Below, piece after piece: positions 24,271-33,623 of a stretch of 42,603 bases of DNA. The notes below the pieces were generated by a model. The model was not told where the DNA came from. It saw nothing but the letters and a program-made list of their open reading frames with translations, and searched no databases. Every line of letters starts with the position of its first letter. Positions within the stretch are counted from its first letter, which is position 1. The stretch comes from Clostridiales bacterium (lineage in GTDB: Bacteria; Bacillota; Clostridia; Oscillospirales; Oscillospiraceae): the NCBI GenBank assembly GCA_022781505.1, contig JALETK010000031.1, positions 1 to 42,603 on the forward strand, given 5' to 3'. The translations under genes and the position numbers were made by a program.

Positions 24271-25213
24271 ATGTCTCGTTCAGGTCGCTTCCCATGCGGG
24301 CCAGGCGGTCCATCATCTCCAGGGAGTCCTCTCCCACGCAGCCCACCAGCAGGTAGCGCTTGTTGAAGTGGTCCATGAGAAGCCGCTTCATCAGGTGGAA
24401 GCCCACCACACGGCCGGAGCTGGGCACATGGGTTCTGGGGCCGGTACAGGGGTGGAGGTGGCCGCCGATGGAGATGTGGCTCTCGTCCACATACTCCACA
24501 GGGAGATCCTGGTCGATCATGTCCAGAATCTTCCGCTCCAGCTCCTCCAGATCCAGCTCCGGCGGCTCTCCGGGGAAGGCCAGAATAAAGCCGTGGTGAA
24601 TGTCGTCATGCTGGGCCCGGTCCCGCTCCTCCGGGGGCATACAGAACTCGCACAGATCCTCCGCCGTGTGAGCCATGAGCCGGTATGGAAGGGAGGCCAG
24701 ACACCGGGCGCTGATGTTCTCCGGGAAGGGGCCAAAGGGGGTGGGACGGGCCACCAGAATCTCATCGCCCACGCCGATGAGCAGGTTGGCGTTGGTGGGA
24801 AGGAAGGGATAGATCAGGTCAAAATGCTCCACCACCACCCGCTTGCCCCGGTGAACTGCCCGCATGATGGCCTCGGCCAGCGCATGGGGCTGGGAGAAGC
24901 CCATCTCAAAACGGATGTCCACATGATAGGTATGGGGGGTAAAAAAGCCAGTCTCACTGTCCTGGTCCAGCAGCGGCAGGGGCCGCACGTTCACCCCGTT
25001 GTCATCATTGGTGAGCTCCAGGCCGGGGAACATACCCCGGATGAGGACGCTCTTGCCGGAGCCGCTGTCCCCGATCACACCAATGAGCTTGTCGAAGGGG
25101 CTCAGGTACATCTGGGCAATCTGAATACCCAGGTCATAGATGCGGTTCCGCCCACGGGGGGCGTAAAAGGTGCTGAGAATGTGGCTTCTTTGCATTCTTC
25201 CGGAATATGACAT
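24269..25213 (-). CDS. P-loop NTPase with a C-terminal SAD-like (AlaRS second additional domain) motif
   Basis: 314 residues, start supported by GGGAGG 9 nt upstream. The N-terminal part has a clear Walker A, GDSGSGKS (48-55), inside LIGVIGDSGSGKSVLIRGMF, and a hydrophobic strand RVVVEHFDLIYPF (125-137) in the place of Walker B. The C-terminal part has HLHPCTGPRTHVPSSG (252-267), which resembles the CxGxH-VxxTGEI zinc block of tRNA_SAD editing domains, and an upstream SHISIGGH. Clostridial homologues are, to my memory, annotated as alanine-tRNA synthetase second additional domain-containing protein. Function is unknown. The gene starts 5 bp after citC, in the same operon, divergent from the citDEF-methylaspartate operon, so a role in that pathway is a fair inference. 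Confidence 0.75.
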   Translation of the reverse strand: MSYSGRMQRSHILSTFYAPRGRNRIYDLGIQIAQMYLSPFDKLIGVIGDSGSGKSVLIRGMFPGLELTNDDNGVNVRPLPLLDQDSETGFFTPHTYHVDIRFEMGFSQPHALAEAIMRAVHRGKRVVVEHFDLIYPFLPTNANLLIGVGDEILVARPTPFGPFPENISARCLASLPYRLMAHTAEDLCEFCMPPEERDRAQHDDIHHGFILAFPGEPPELDLEELERKILDMIDQDLPVEYVDESHISIGGHLHPCTGPRTHVPSSGRVVGFHLMKRLLMDHFNKRYLLVGCVGEDSLEMMDRLARMGSDLNET

Positions 25214-25218
25214 GGCTC

Positions 25219-26181
25219 TTATCCTCCCATTTCTTGATTTAAATACTCCCAGGTGGTCTCCGGCACCAGCGCCCGGACGTCCTGCCCCGCCTGGAGTGCC
25301 GCCCGGACCCGGCTGGCGCTCACCGGCGCGCCGCCCCGCTCCAGCCGGGGAAGCTCCTCCACCCGGATTCCCCTGGGGGGGAGCTGCTCCCTCAGAGCCT
25401 TATTGTAGGCGGCGGTCACAGGGTCCAGAGGCTCCGTGCCCAGGAAGCGGACTTCAATGCCCAGGGCCGGTGCGAAGGAACCGGTAAAGATTTCAATGTC
25501 CAGCCGGCACTGCACCTCCGGCTTCTGAGTCCGATCCTTCAAAAAGTAGGCCGGGAAGGTGGCGTTGGAGATGAGATACCCTGCTGTAGGGTGGACGGAC
25601 ACGTTTGGAAAATCGCCGCAGCCCCGGCGCACCATCTCCAGCCGCTGGGCGGCGGAGAACATCCCCTTTTCCTCGGACAGAACAAACACATAGAGCCACC
25701 GGCACCGCTGCCGGGCCTGGTCCACCAGGTATTGGTGCCCCAGGGTGAAGGGGGCGCAGTTCATCACCACGGCGCCGCAGGGCCCGGGATGCCTGTCCAG
25801 CGCAGCCAGATACTTCCGGAGACCTCCCCGGGTGCTCTCCAGGAGCAAAGCCTCATCGCAGGCGGCCACGGGGTAAAAGCCCAGCCCCCGGAACAGGATT
25901 TCATTCCGAGGCTTGGTGTACACAAACAGGCGGCGCAGCCCCCGGGCAAAGGCCTCCCGGCGCAAAGCCGTCATAAGCTGCTCCGCAAGCCCCTGCCCCC
26001 GGAAATCCGGGGACACAGCCATACCCTTGATCACATTCCCGTCCAGACTGCCGCAGGCCAGAATCTCCCCGTCCTCCCGCAGGCTCACCGTAAAACCGGC
26101 CCCGGGGTCCGGCTCCAGGCCCTGGGCCCGGAGAAAGGCGCACACCGCAGGACTCTGACAGGCCTCCATCACGGTTTCCAC
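25219..26181 (-). CDS. citC: Citrate (citramalate) lyase ligase
   Basis: 320 residues. The start is a GTG at 26181 with GGAGG 7 nt upstream; an ATG at 26169 is less well placed. Residues 1-115 are a GNAT-like domain (VSPDFRGQGLAEQLMTAL); residues 125-320 are a nucleotidyltransferase domain with NCAPFTLGHQYLVDQA as the HxGH-type motif (here TLGH) and SASRVR near the end. CitC uses ATP and acetate to acetylate the prosthetic group thiol of the lyase acyl carrier protein, activating the complex. Its partner genes citDEF are divergent across a 184-bp control region. In this context the target is likely citramalate lyase. Confidence 0.92.
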   Translation of the reverse strand: METVMEACQSPAVCAFLRAQGLEPDPGAGFTVSLREDGEILACGSLDGNVIKGMAVSPDFRGQGLAEQLMTALRREAFARGLRRLFVYTKPRNEILFRGLGFYPVAACDEALLLESTRGGLRKYLAALDRHPGPCGAVVMNCAPFTLGHQYLVDQARQRCRWLYVFVLSEEKGMFSAAQRLEMVRRGCGDFPNVSVHPTAGYLISNATFPAYFLKDRTQKPEVQCRLDIEIFTGSFAPALGIEVRFLGTEPLDPVTAAYNKALREQLPPRGIRVEELPRLERGGAPVSASRVRAALQAGQDVRALVPETTWEYLNQEMGG

Positions 26182-26237
26182 AGAGCTTCCTCCTTCCAGG
26201 GCGGCCCGGTACAGGCCGCGTTTTGGTTTCTGATTCC

Positions 26238-26265
26238 AGTATACAGGATTTTTTCACACTTGCAA
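26238..26265 (-). promoter_or_regulatory. Promoter of citC
   Basis: Minus-strand -35 TTGCAA (26265-26260) and -10 TATACT (26243-26238), 16-bp spacer. The -35 lies between the arms of the inverted repeat at 26251-26280. Confidence 0.65.
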
Positions 26266-26280
26266 GAAGAAATGTGAAAA
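26251..26280. promoter_or_regulatory. Inverted repeat between divergent cit operons, candidate operator
   Basis: TTTTCACA (26251-26258) and TGTGAAAA (26273-26280) form an 8-bp perfect inverted repeat with 14 bp between arms. It covers the citC -35 and ends 6 bp before the citD -35, so one bound protein could control both operons. Confidence 0.5.
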
Positions 26281-26286
26281 TACCGG

Positions 26287-26315
26287 TTGAAAAAAATCCG
26301 GAGATATTATACAAT
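26287..26315 (+). promoter_or_regulatory. Promoter of the citDEF-glm-mal-arc operon
   Basis: -35 TTGAAA (26287-26292) and -10 TACAAT (26310-26315), 17-bp spacer, about 50 bp before the citD start. TTAGGAGG precedes the ATG. Confidence 0.75.
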
Positions 26316-26365
26316 ACTGACAAAACAGAATATTCCTTTGAAAGTTATCTTAGGAGGTTTGACAC

Positions 26366-26641
26366 ATGCCTGATATCATTCAGCGCGCTACTGCCGGCAC
26401 CATGGAATCCAGTGATGCTTATGTAGAAATCGAACCCCGGGAAGGCGGCCTGGAAATCCAGCTGGAGTCGGTGGTCCTGTACCAATACGGGCAGGACATT
26501 GAGCAGTCGGTCCGGGCCGTTTTGCTGGAATACGGGGTGGAAAATGCCCTGGTCAGCATCGTGGACCGGGGCGCCCTGGACTGCGTGATTCGCGCCCGGG
26601 TGGAAACCGCCATCCGGCGGGGAAAGGGGGGCAGGCCATGA
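26366..26641 (+). CDS. citD: Citrate/citramalate lyase acyl carrier subunit (gamma)
   Basis: 91 residues. AGTMESSDAYVEIEP near the N-terminus matches the prosthetic group attachment site of CitD; by alignment with the Klebsiella protein the modified residue is Ser15. The C-terminal half (RGALDCVIRARVETAI) is the other conserved block. It carries the phosphoribosyl-dephospho-CoA arm on which the acetyl group is swapped. No citX or citG gene for making and attaching that arm is found in the window. Stop overlaps the citE start (ATGA). Confidence 0.93.
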   Translation: MPDIIQRATAGTMESSDAYVEIEPREGGLEIQLESVVLYQYGQDIEQSVRAVLLEYGVENALVSIVDRGALDCVIRARVETAIRRGKGGRP

Positions 26642-27510
26642 TTCGCTCCATGCTGTTTCTCCCGGGCAACACCCCCAATATGCTGATCAACGGGGACGTT
26701 CTGGGGGCGGACGCCGTGATTCTGGATCTGGAGGACGCAGTCTCTCCGGACGAAAAGGACGCCGCCCGGATTCTGGTGCGGAACGCCCTGTCCCGCATGG
26801 GCTTCGGCTGCCAGACCGTGGTTCGGGTAAATTCCCTGGACTCCGGCCTTCTGGACGGGGATCTGGAGGAAATCGTCCCCCAGAGACCCACGGCTCTGAT
26901 GCTCCCCAAGACCTCCTCCCGGGAGGATATCCTGGAGACGGACCGGCGGCTCACAGCCCTGGAGGCCCGCCTGGGGCTTCCCACCGGCTCCGCCCGGCTG
27001 ATTCCCCTTTTGGAGACAGCCGCCGGCATTGAAAACGCCTACGCCATCGCCCTGGCCTCTCCCCGGATTCTGGGCCTGTTTTTGGGGGCGGAGGATTTAA
27101 GCGCCGACCTCCGGTGCAAGCGCACCAAGGAGGGCCGGGAAATCGACTACGCCCGGCACCGCATTGTCATGGCCGCCCGGGCCGCCGGTGTGGAGGCCTT
27201 TGACACCCCCTTCACCGATGTCAATGACGATGAAGGGCTTCTGGCCGACGCCCAATACGCCAAATCCCTGGGCTTTACGGGAAAGGCCAGCATCTCCCCC
27301 CGGCATGTGGAGGGCATCAACCGGGTGTTCTCCCCCACCCCGGCGGAAATTGCCTACGCCCGGGAGGTGCTGGCCGTCATCGAAGAGGCCAAGCGCCAGG
27401 GCAAGGGCGCCATCTCCCTCCACGGGAAGATGGTGGACGCGCCCATTGTGAATCGGGCCAGGCAGACCCTGGATGCAGCCAGGGCCCTGGGCCTTTCCGG
27501 AGGTGAATGA
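26638..27510 (+). CDS. citE: Citrate/citramalate lyase beta subunit (acyl-CoA lyase)
   Basis: 290 residues. TIM-barrel lyase of the CitE/HpcH family: SMLFLPGNTPNML at the N-terminus, DLEDAVSPDEK for metal binding, TVVRVNSLDS, GLFLGAEDLSADL, and GFTGKASISPRHV. It cleaves the acyl-carrier-bound acid, giving acetyl-ACP plus the keto product: pyruvate when the substrate is citramalate, oxaloacetate when it is citrate. Embedding beside the methylaspartate genes favours citramalate. Confidence 0.93.
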   Translation: MIRSMLFLPGNTPNMLINGDVLGADAVILDLEDAVSPDEKDAARILVRNALSRMGFGCQTVVRVNSLDSGLLDGDLEEIVPQRPTALMLPKTSSREDILETDRRLTALEARLGLPTGSARLIPLLETAAGIENAYAIALASPRILGLFLGAEDLSADLRCKRTKEGREIDYARHRIVMAARAAGVEAFDTPFTDVNDDEGLLADAQYAKSLGFTGKASISPRHVEGINRVFSPTPAEIAYAREVLAVIEEAKRQGKGAISLHGKMVDAPIVNRARQTLDAARALGLSGGE

Positions 27511-28928
27511 ACATGGAGACAAAACTGGTTTCAACCCTGGAGGAGGCCATCCGCAGCGTGGGCCTGAAAGACGGCATGACCGTCTCCTTCCACCATCATC
27601 TCCGGAACGGAGACTACATATTAAATCTGGTGATGGAGCAGGTGGCCGCCATGGGCATCCGGGATCTCACCGTGAACGCCAGCTCCCTGTTTGACGTTCA
27701 CCTGCCCCTCATGGAGCACATCCGCTCCGGGGTGGTCACCCGGCTCCTCACGGACTATGTTTCCGGGGGCATTGGCCGCCACCTCTCCCAGGGGATTCTG
27801 GAGGCTCCGGTGGAGTTCCGCTCCCACGGCACCCGGGCTACGGACATCGCATCGGAAAAAACCCCCATTGACGTTGCCTTCCTGGCCGTGCCCGCGGCGG
27901 ACTGCCGGGGCAACGCCACAGGAAAGCTGGGCCGGGCCGCCTGCGGCTCCCTGGGCTATGCCATCCCCGACGCCATGTACGCCAAAAAGGTAGTTCTCAT
28001 CACGGATACCCTACTCCCCTATCCCCTTTCGGACTGGGCCATTCCGGAGTGCTTTGTGGACTATGTGGTGCAGGTTCCGGAGATCGGAGACCCCCGGGGC
28101 ATTCTCTCCGGCACCACCCGCATCACCCGGGACCCGGTGGGCCTTGTCATGGCGGAGCTGGCCGCCAAAACCATCGCGGGCTCCGGCCTGCTCAAAGAGG
28201 GCTTCTCCTTCCAGACCGGCGCCGGCGGTGCCTCCCTGGCCGCAGCCGCCGCTCTTAAGAAAATCATGGAGAAAGAGCACATCACCGGCAGCTTCGCCCT
28301 GGGGGGCATCACCGGGTACCTGGTGGAAATGCTCCGGGCCGGCTGCTTCCGCCAGCTCATGGACGTGCAGTGCTTTGACCTGGACGCCGTGGCCTCCATC
28401 CGGGACGATCCCCGGCACCGGGAGATCTCCGCCATCCATTACGCCGGGCCCGGAACCCGGGGGGCCGTGGTGGACAGTTTGGATGTGGTCATTCTGGGAG
28501 CCACGGAGATTGACACGAACTTTAACGTAAACGTCCACACCGACTCTTCCGGGTGCCTCATGGGCGGCTCCGGCGGACACACCGACGCCGCGGCGGGAGC
28601 AAAGCTCACCATGATCATCGCCCCCCTGGTTCGGGCGCGGCTTCCCATCGTCACGGACCGGGTCACCTGCATCTCCACTCCGGGAGACACGGTGGATGTG
28701 CTGGTCACCCAGCGGGGCATCGCCGTCAATCCCCGCCGTCCGGAGCTCCGGCAGCGGCTTCTGGAGGCGGGCCTCCCTGTGACGGACATCGAAGCGCTTA
28801 AGAAGCGGGCCGAGGCCATCGCCGGAATCCCCCGCCCCGTGCCCCGGGGTGACCGGGTGGTAGCGGAGGTTCTGGGCAGGGACGGACGGGTGCAGGATCA
28901 AATTCTCAGCCTCCCGTCGGATTTCTGA
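27507..28928 (+). CDS. citF: Citrate/citramalate lyase alpha subunit (CoA transferase)
   Basis: 473 residues, slightly shorter than enterobacterial CitF (about 500). CoA-transferase family I fold with GMTVSFHHHLRNGDYILNLV, SGGIGRHLSQGILE, GAGGASLAAAAAL, FALGGITGYLVEML, and NVNVHTDSSGCLMGGSGGHT. It moves the acyl carrier from acetate to the substrate acid. The ATG at 27507 overlaps the citE stop; an ATG at 27513 has better spacing from GGAGG and may be the real start. The downstream promoter at 28938 lies 10 bp after the stop with no terminator between, so read-through into glmS is expected. Confidence 0.93.
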   Translation: MNMETKLVSTLEEAIRSVGLKDGMTVSFHHHLRNGDYILNLVMEQVAAMGIRDLTVNASSLFDVHLPLMEHIRSGVVTRLLTDYVSGGIGRHLSQGILEAPVEFRSHGTRATDIASEKTPIDVAFLAVPAADCRGNATGKLGRAACGSLGYAIPDAMYAKKVVLITDTLLPYPLSDWAIPECFVDYVVQVPEIGDPRGILSGTTRITRDPVGLVMAELAAKTIAGSGLLKEGFSFQTGAGGASLAAAAALKKIMEKEHITGSFALGGITGYLVEMLRAGCFRQLMDVQCFDLDAVASIRDDPRHREISAIHYAGPGTRGAVVDSLDVVILGATEIDTNFNVNVHTDSSGCLMGGSGGHTDAAAGAKLTMIIAPLVRARLPIVTDRVTCISTPGDTVDVLVTQRGIAVNPRRPELRQRLLEAGLPVTDIEALKKRAEAIAGIPRPVPRGDRVVAEVLGRDGRVQDQILSLPSDF

Positions 28929-28937
28929 AAATCCGCC

Positions 28938-28966
28938 TTGACAGAACCCACTTCTTCGGTTATATT
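28938..28966 (+). promoter_or_regulatory. Promoter of glmS-glmL-glmE-mal-arcA-argF
   Basis: Consensus -35 TTGACA (28938-28943), 17-bp spacer, -10 TATATT (28961-28966). It gives an 82-nt leader before glmS, too short for a cobalamin riboswitch and without a clear hairpin plus T-run. Confidence 0.8.
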
Positions 28967-29054
28967 ACCCATGGAGACATACATATATTTTTTGCATAAT
29001 CGAATACTTGATACCGCATCTACCGACGATTTCAAAGATTGGAGTATGTGACAT

Positions 29055-29504
29055 ATGGAGCGAAAAAAGAAAGTTCTGGTTATGGGTGTCATTGGCGCGG
29101 ATGTACATGCCGTGGGCAACCGCATTTTGTACCAGGCCTTCACGGAAGCCGGGTTTGAGGTAATCAACCTGGGCGTTATGGTCTCTCAGGAGGAGTACAT
29201 CGCCGCCGCCATCGAATCCAACGCAGACGCCATCGTGGTCTCCTCCCTGTACGGTCAGGGAGAGCTGGACTGCCGGGGTATGCGGGAAAAATGCGACGAG
29301 GCCGGCCTCACCGGGATACCCCTTCTGGTGGGCGGCAACATTGTCATCGGCAAGCAGCGCTTTGAGGACGTGGAGGCCCGCTTCCACGCCATGGGCTTTG
29401 ACCGGGTCTTCCCTCCCGGCACCATGCCGGAGGTCACCATTGCCGCCCTTCGGGAGCTTCTCCATGTGGAGCCCCCGGAAGACGAGGGCGAAGACGGAAG
29501 GTGA
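29055..29504 (+). CDS. glmS: Glutamate (methylaspartate) mutase small subunit, B12-binding
   Basis: 149 residues. The base-off cobalamin motif DxHxxG is D16-V-H18-A-V-G21, with H18 as the lower cobalt ligand; the other cobalamin contacts, SSLYGQG and GGNIVIGKQ, follow. With GlmE it forms the adenosylcobalamin-dependent enzyme that rearranges L-glutamate to (2S,3S)-3-methylaspartate. The start has GGAG 10 nt upstream. First gene after the internal promoter. Confidence 0.95.
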   Translation: MERKKKVLVMGVIGADVHAVGNRILYQAFTEAGFEVINLGVMVSQEEYIAAAIESNADAIVVSSLYGQGELDCRGMREKCDEAGLTGIPLLVGGNIVIGKQRFEDVEARFHAMGFDRVFPPGTMPEVTIAALRELLHVEPPEDEGEDGR

Positions 29505-29508
29505 GCCC

Positions 29509-30900
29509 ATGAAGCCCATACTGCTCATTGATTTCGGAAGCACCTACACAAAGGTCACCGCCGTGGACGTGGATGGGGAGGCCCTTCTGGGCGCCGCCGC
29601 CGCCTATACCACCGTGGAGACCGACGTGACCCAGGGGCTGGAGAACGCCCTGGCGGAGCTTCGGAAGAAAACGGGGCCACTCTCATTTGCGGACCGGTTC
29701 GCCTGCTCCTCCGCCGCAGGAGGGCTTCGCATGATCGCCTCCGGCCTGGTTCCGGAGCTCACCGCCGAGGCGGCCAAGCAGGCGAGCCTGGGCGCGGGAG
29801 CCAAGGTGCTGAAGACCTATTCCTTCCAGCTGACAGAGGATGACGCCCAGGAAATCGGGGCGCTGAAGCCGGATATTTTCCTTCTGGTGGGGGGCACCGA
29901 CGGGGGCAACACCCAGTGCATTGTGCACAACGCTCAGGTGCTGGCGGAAATCTCCGGGGACTTTCCCATTGTCATCGCCGGAAACCGCACCGCGGCCCGG
30001 GAGTGCCAGCGGATTCTCTCCGGCCGGGAGGTTCATCTCTGCGAGAACGTGATGCCGAAATTCGGCGTGCTCAATATCGCCCCCGCCCAAAAGGAGATCC
30101 GGGAGGTATTCCTCCGCCGGATTGTCCGGGCCAAGGGGCTGTCCAAAACCGATTCCCTGCTCTCGGGCATTCTCATGCCCACCCCCTCCGCCGTCATGCG
30201 GGCCATGGAGCTGCTGTCCTGCGGCTGTGCGGAAGAGCCCGGCATCGGCGACCTGGTGGCCGTGGACGTGGGCGGCGCCACCACGGATGTCTACTCCGTG
30301 GGCGAGGGCGCTCCCACCCGGGCGGGCACCGTCTGCAAGGGCCTGCCCGAGCCCTTCGTAAAGCGCACGGTGGAGGGTGACATCGGTATGCGCTACAGCG
30401 TTCTGGGCATTCTGGAGGCCGCAGGCCCCGGGAAGCTCAGCCGTCTGTCCGGCCTGCCGGTGCCACGGGTGGAGGCCCTGGTGCGGCAGCTCCGGGCCCA
30501 CACGGATTTGCTCCCGGAGGGAGATCCGGAGCTGGAGGCTCTGGATCGCGCCCTCGCCTCCTGCGCCATTGAGACGGCGGTCACCCGCCACGCCGGAACC
30601 GTGGAGGAGGCCTACACCCTCATGGGCCTGACCTATGTTCAGACGGGCAAGGATCTCACCCCCGTCACCAACCTGGTGGTAACAGGCGGAAGCCTGATTC
30701 ACACGGAAAAAACCAAGGAAATCGCATCTCACGCTCTTTTTGATCCCTCGCATCCCATGTCTCTGCGGCCCAGGGCGGCCCGGGTTCTGGTGGATCGCCA
30801 GTACATCCTCTCCGCCATGGGGCTGCTCGCCGCAAGTTATCCCGCCTGCGCATTGCGAATCATGAAAAAGGAGATAAAGGTAGATGGAGATTCAGAATAA
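29509..30900 (+). CDS. glmL: GlmL, glutamate mutase reactivating/accessory protein
   Basis: 463 residues from the ATG at 29509 (AAGGTGAG just upstream); the frame is open further back inside glmS but that part is discarded. ASKHA-fold ATPase: phosphate-1 loop [14 protein letters not shown] at the start, [14 protein letters not shown] for phosphate 2, and [11 protein letters not shown] for adenosine. MutL/GlmL proteins are thought to exchange damaged cobalamin for fresh coenzyme in glutamate mutase, by analogy with diol dehydratase reactivases. Its stop lies inside the start of glmE (17-base overlap). Confidence 0.93.
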   Translation: MKPILLIDFGSTYTKVTAVDVDGEALLGAAAAYTTVETDVTQGLENALAELRKKTGPLSFADRFACSSAAGGLRMIASGLVPELTAEAAKQASLGAGAKVLKTYSFQLTEDDAQEIGALKPDIFLLVGGTDGGNTQCIVHNAQVLAEISGDFPIVIAGNRTAARECQRILSGREVHLCENVMPKFGVLNIAPAQKEIREVFLRRIVRAKGLSKTDSLLSGILMPTPSAVMRAMELLSCGCAEEPGIGDLVAVDVGGATTDVYSVGEGAPTRAGTVCKGLPEPFVKRTVEGDIGMRYSVLGILEAAGPGKLSRLSGLPVPRVEALVRQLRAHTDLLPEGDPELEALDRALASCAIETAVTRHAGTVEEAYTLMGLTYVQTGKDLTPVTNLVVTGGSLIHTEKTKEIASHALFDPSHPMSLRPRAARVLVDRQYILSAMGLLAASYPACALRIMKKEIKVDGDSE

Positions 30901-32335
30901 GAAAATCCCGGAAGATCAGTTTATGAAGCTGCGCCAGGAGGTTCTGGCCCAGTGGCCCACCGGCAGAGAGGTCAACCTGGAGGAGGCCTTCGCCTTCCAC
31001 CGCAGCCTGCCGGAGTCCAGGATCTTTTCCAAGAAGCTCATTGCCGCCAAAGCCCAGGGCAAAACCCTGGTGCAGCCCCGGGCCGGTGTGCCCGTGATTT
31101 CGGAGCATGTGAAGCTCCTGCAGTATCTTCAGGACCAGGGAGAGGCTGACCTCCTCCCCACCACCATTGACAGCTACACCCGTCAGAACCGCTATGAAGA
31201 GGCGGAAAACGGCATCCGGGAGTCCATGCGCCTGGGCCGGGCCATGCTCAACGGCTTCCCGGCGGTGAATCACGGAGTATCCGGCTGCCGCCATGTGGTA
31301 AACAGCGTGAAAGTTCCCGTACAGGTTCGCCACGGCACCCCCGATGCCCGGCTCCTCACGGAAATCGCCTACGCAGGCGGCTTCACCAGCTACGAGGGAG
31401 GTGGCATCTCCTACAACCTTCCCTACTGCAAAAACGTTCCCCTGGAGAGAACCATCCTGGACTGGCAGTATGTGGACCGGCTCACGGGCCTCTACGAGGA
31501 GAACGGCATTTCCATCAACCGGGAGCCCTACGGCCCCCTCACCGGCACCCTGGTGCCCCCCTGTGTGTCCCACGCCGTGGCCATCATTGAGGCACTTCTG
31601 GCGGCGGAGCAGGGCGTCAAAAACATCACCGTGGGCTACGGCCAGTGCGGCAACCTGATTCAGGACGTGGCCGCCATCGGCACCCTGGAGGAGCTGACGG
31701 AGGAATATCTGAAGGCCGCCGGTCATGAGGATGTGGTGGTCACCACGGTGCTCCACCAGTGGATGGGCGGCTTCCCCGCCGACGAGGCCAAGGCCTTCGG
31801 CGTCATCTCCCTGGGCAGCACCATCGCAGCTCTGGCCAAGGCCACCAAGGTCATTGTGAAAACTCCCCACGAGGCCATTGGCATTCCCACCATGGAGGCC
31901 AACGCCGCCGGTCTGCGGTGCACTAAGCAGGTGGTGAATATGCTCTCCGACCAGACCTTCCAAAACGAAGCCCTGGAGCTGGAGAAGGAGATCATCCGCA
32001 AGGAGACCCGGCTCATTGTGAACAAGTGCCTGGAGCTGGGCGACGGGGACATTGCCCTGGGCGTCTGCCGTGGCGTGAAGGCCGGTGTGGTGGACGTTCC
32101 CTTCGCCCCCTGCCGGGCCAACGCCGGTCAGATGCTCCCCGCCCGGGACAATGAGGGCGCCGTGCGGATTATGACCATTGGCAATCTTCCCTTTGACCAG
32201 GAGCTGAAGGACTTCCACGCCGAGAAAATGGCCCAGCGGGCCAGGGTGGAGAAGCGGAAGGTCTCCTTCCAGATGGTCATTGACGACGTCTACGCCATTG
32301 GCAAGGGCCGCCTGGTGGGCCGCCCCAGATATTGA
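30884..32335 (+). CDS. glmE: Glutamate (methylaspartate) mutase epsilon subunit
   Basis: 483 residues, full length for the family. TIM-barrel catalytic subunit; conserved blocks include [31 protein letters not shown] with the glutamate-binding Arg, [30 protein letters not shown], and [16 protein letters not shown]. The start has AAGGAG 10 nt upstream. It combines with GlmS for the carbon-skeleton rearrangement of glutamate, the entry step of the methylaspartate fermentation. Confidence 0.95.
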   Translation: MEIQNKKIPEDQFMKLRQEVLAQWPTGREVNLEEAFAFHRSLPESRIFSKKLIAAKAQGKTLVQPRAGVPVISEHVKLLQYLQDQGEADLLPTTIDSYTRQNRYEEAENGIRESMRLGRAMLNGFPAVNHGVSGCRHVVNSVKVPVQVRHGTPDARLLTEIAYAGGFTSYEGGGISYNLPYCKNVPLERTILDWQYVDRLTGLYEENGISINREPYGPLTGTLVPPCVSHAVAIIEALLAAEQGVKNITVGYGQCGNLIQDVAAIGTLEELTEEYLKAAGHEDVVVTTVLHQWMGGFPADEAKAFGVISLGSTIAALAKATKVIVKTPHEAIGIPTMEANAAGLRCTKQVVNMLSDQTFQNEALELEKEIIRKETRLIVNKCLELGDGDIALGVCRGVKAGVVDVPFAPCRANAGQMLPARDNEGAVRIMTIGNLPFDQELKDFHAEKMAQRARVEKRKVSFQMVIDDVYAIGKGRLVGRPRY

Positions 32336-32352
32336 TATTGGAGGCTACATTC

Positions 32353-33600
32353 ATGAAAATCGTTGACCTTATTTGTTCCCCCGGGCGCACCGGCTTCTAT
32401 TTCGACGACCAGCGGGCCATCAAGGGCGGCGCCGGACATGACGGCACGTTTTACACCGGCGACCCCGTAACCCAGGGCTTCCGCTCTGTGCGCCAGGCAG
32501 GGGAGTCCATCTCCGTGATGCTGGTTCTGGAGGACGGACAGATCGCCTGGGGCGACTGCGCCGCCGTGCAGTACAGCGGCGCCGGTGGCCGGGACCCTCT
32601 GTTCCTGGCAGAGGACTTCATCCCCCTCATTGAAACCTACATCAAGCCCGTCCTGGTGGGCCGGGAGGCAGATTCCTTCCGGGAGCTGTGCCGGGATATG
32701 GAGGCCATTACCATTGATGGGAAGCGGCTGCACACCGCCCTGCGCTACGGCCTGTCCCAGGCCATCCTGGACGCCGTGGCCAAGTCCACCGGCCGCCTCA
32801 TGTGCGAGGTGGTGGCCGATGAATACGGCTGCACCGTGTCTGAGGAGCCCATCCCCATCTTCACCCAGTCCGGCGACGACCGGTACAGCAACGCCGACAA
32901 GATGATCATCAAGGGCGCCCAGGTGCTGCCCCACGGCCTCATCAACAACGTGGAGGAAAAGCTGGGCCTCCACGGCGAGAAGCTGGCGGACTATGTGGCC
33001 TGGCTCCGGAACCGGGTTCTCTCCAAGCGTCTGGATCCTGACTACGCGCCCGTTCTGCACATCGATGTCTACGGCACCATCGGCGCATTGTTCGGAAACA
33101 ACAATTACGCCGCCATGGCCGACTATCTGGCAAAGCTGGAGGAGCTGGCAAAGCCCCTGCACCTTCGCATTGAGGGCCCCATGGACTGCGACTGTGACCG
33201 GGAGACCCAGCTGGCGGCCCTGGCCGGGCTCACCGCCGAGCTGGATCGCCGGGGCATCAACGTGGAGCTGGTGGCCGACGAGTGGTGCAACACCCTGGAG
33301 GACATCAAGCTCTTCGCGGATCACAAGGCCGGTCACATGGTTCAGATCAAGACCCCGGATCTGGGCGGCATCAACAACACCATTGAGGCCGTGCTTTACT
33401 GTAAATCCAAGGGCATCGGCGCGTACCAGGGCGGCACCTGCAACGAGACCGACCGCAGCGCCCAGGTTTGCGTCCACTGTGCCATGGCCACCCGGCCGGA
33501 TCAGATTCTGGCCAAGCCCGGCATGGGCGTGGATGAGGGCTACATGATTGTCTACAACGAAATGCAGCGCATCCTGGCCCTCAGAAAAGCCCGCCGGTAA
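32353..33600 (+). CDS. mal: Methylaspartate ammonia-lyase
   Basis: 415 residues, close to the 413 of the Clostridium tetanomorphum enzyme. Enolase superfamily. The start at 32353 has GGAGG 8 nt upstream; a TTG at 32332 is rejected. Metal ligands are expected in HIDVYGT, EGPMD and ELVADEW; the catalytic lysine is K333 in MVQIKTPDLGG (K331 in the known enzyme), followed by GTCNETDRS. It removes ammonia from 3-methylaspartate to give mesaconate. It sits between glmE and arcA with small gaps, same operon. Confidence 0.95.
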   Translation: MKIVDLICSPGRTGFYFDDQRAIKGGAGHDGTFYTGDPVTQGFRSVRQAGESISVMLVLEDGQIAWGDCAAVQYSGAGGRDPLFLAEDFIPLIETYIKPVLVGREADSFRELCRDMEAITIDGKRLHTALRYGLSQAILDAVAKSTGRLMCEVVADEYGCTVSEEPIPIFTQSGDDRYSNADKMIIKGAQVLPHGLINNVEEKLGLHGEKLADYVAWLRNRVLSKRLDPDYAPVLHIDVYGTIGALFGNNNYAAMADYLAKLEELAKPLHLRIEGPMDCDCDRETQLAALAGLTAELDRRGINVELVADEWCNTLEDIKLFADHKAGHMVQIKTPDLGGINNTIEAVLYCKSKGIGAYQGGTCNETDRSAQVCVHCAMATRPDQILAKPGMGVDEGYMIVYNEMQRILALRKARR

Positions 33601-33623
33601 TTCAATGCAAAAGGAGTTTTCCC

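Noticed and set aside
28967-29054. Leader of glmS as a possible cobalamin riboswitch
   Set aside because: Only about 82 nt, no B12-box-like sequence and no terminator hairpin were seen.
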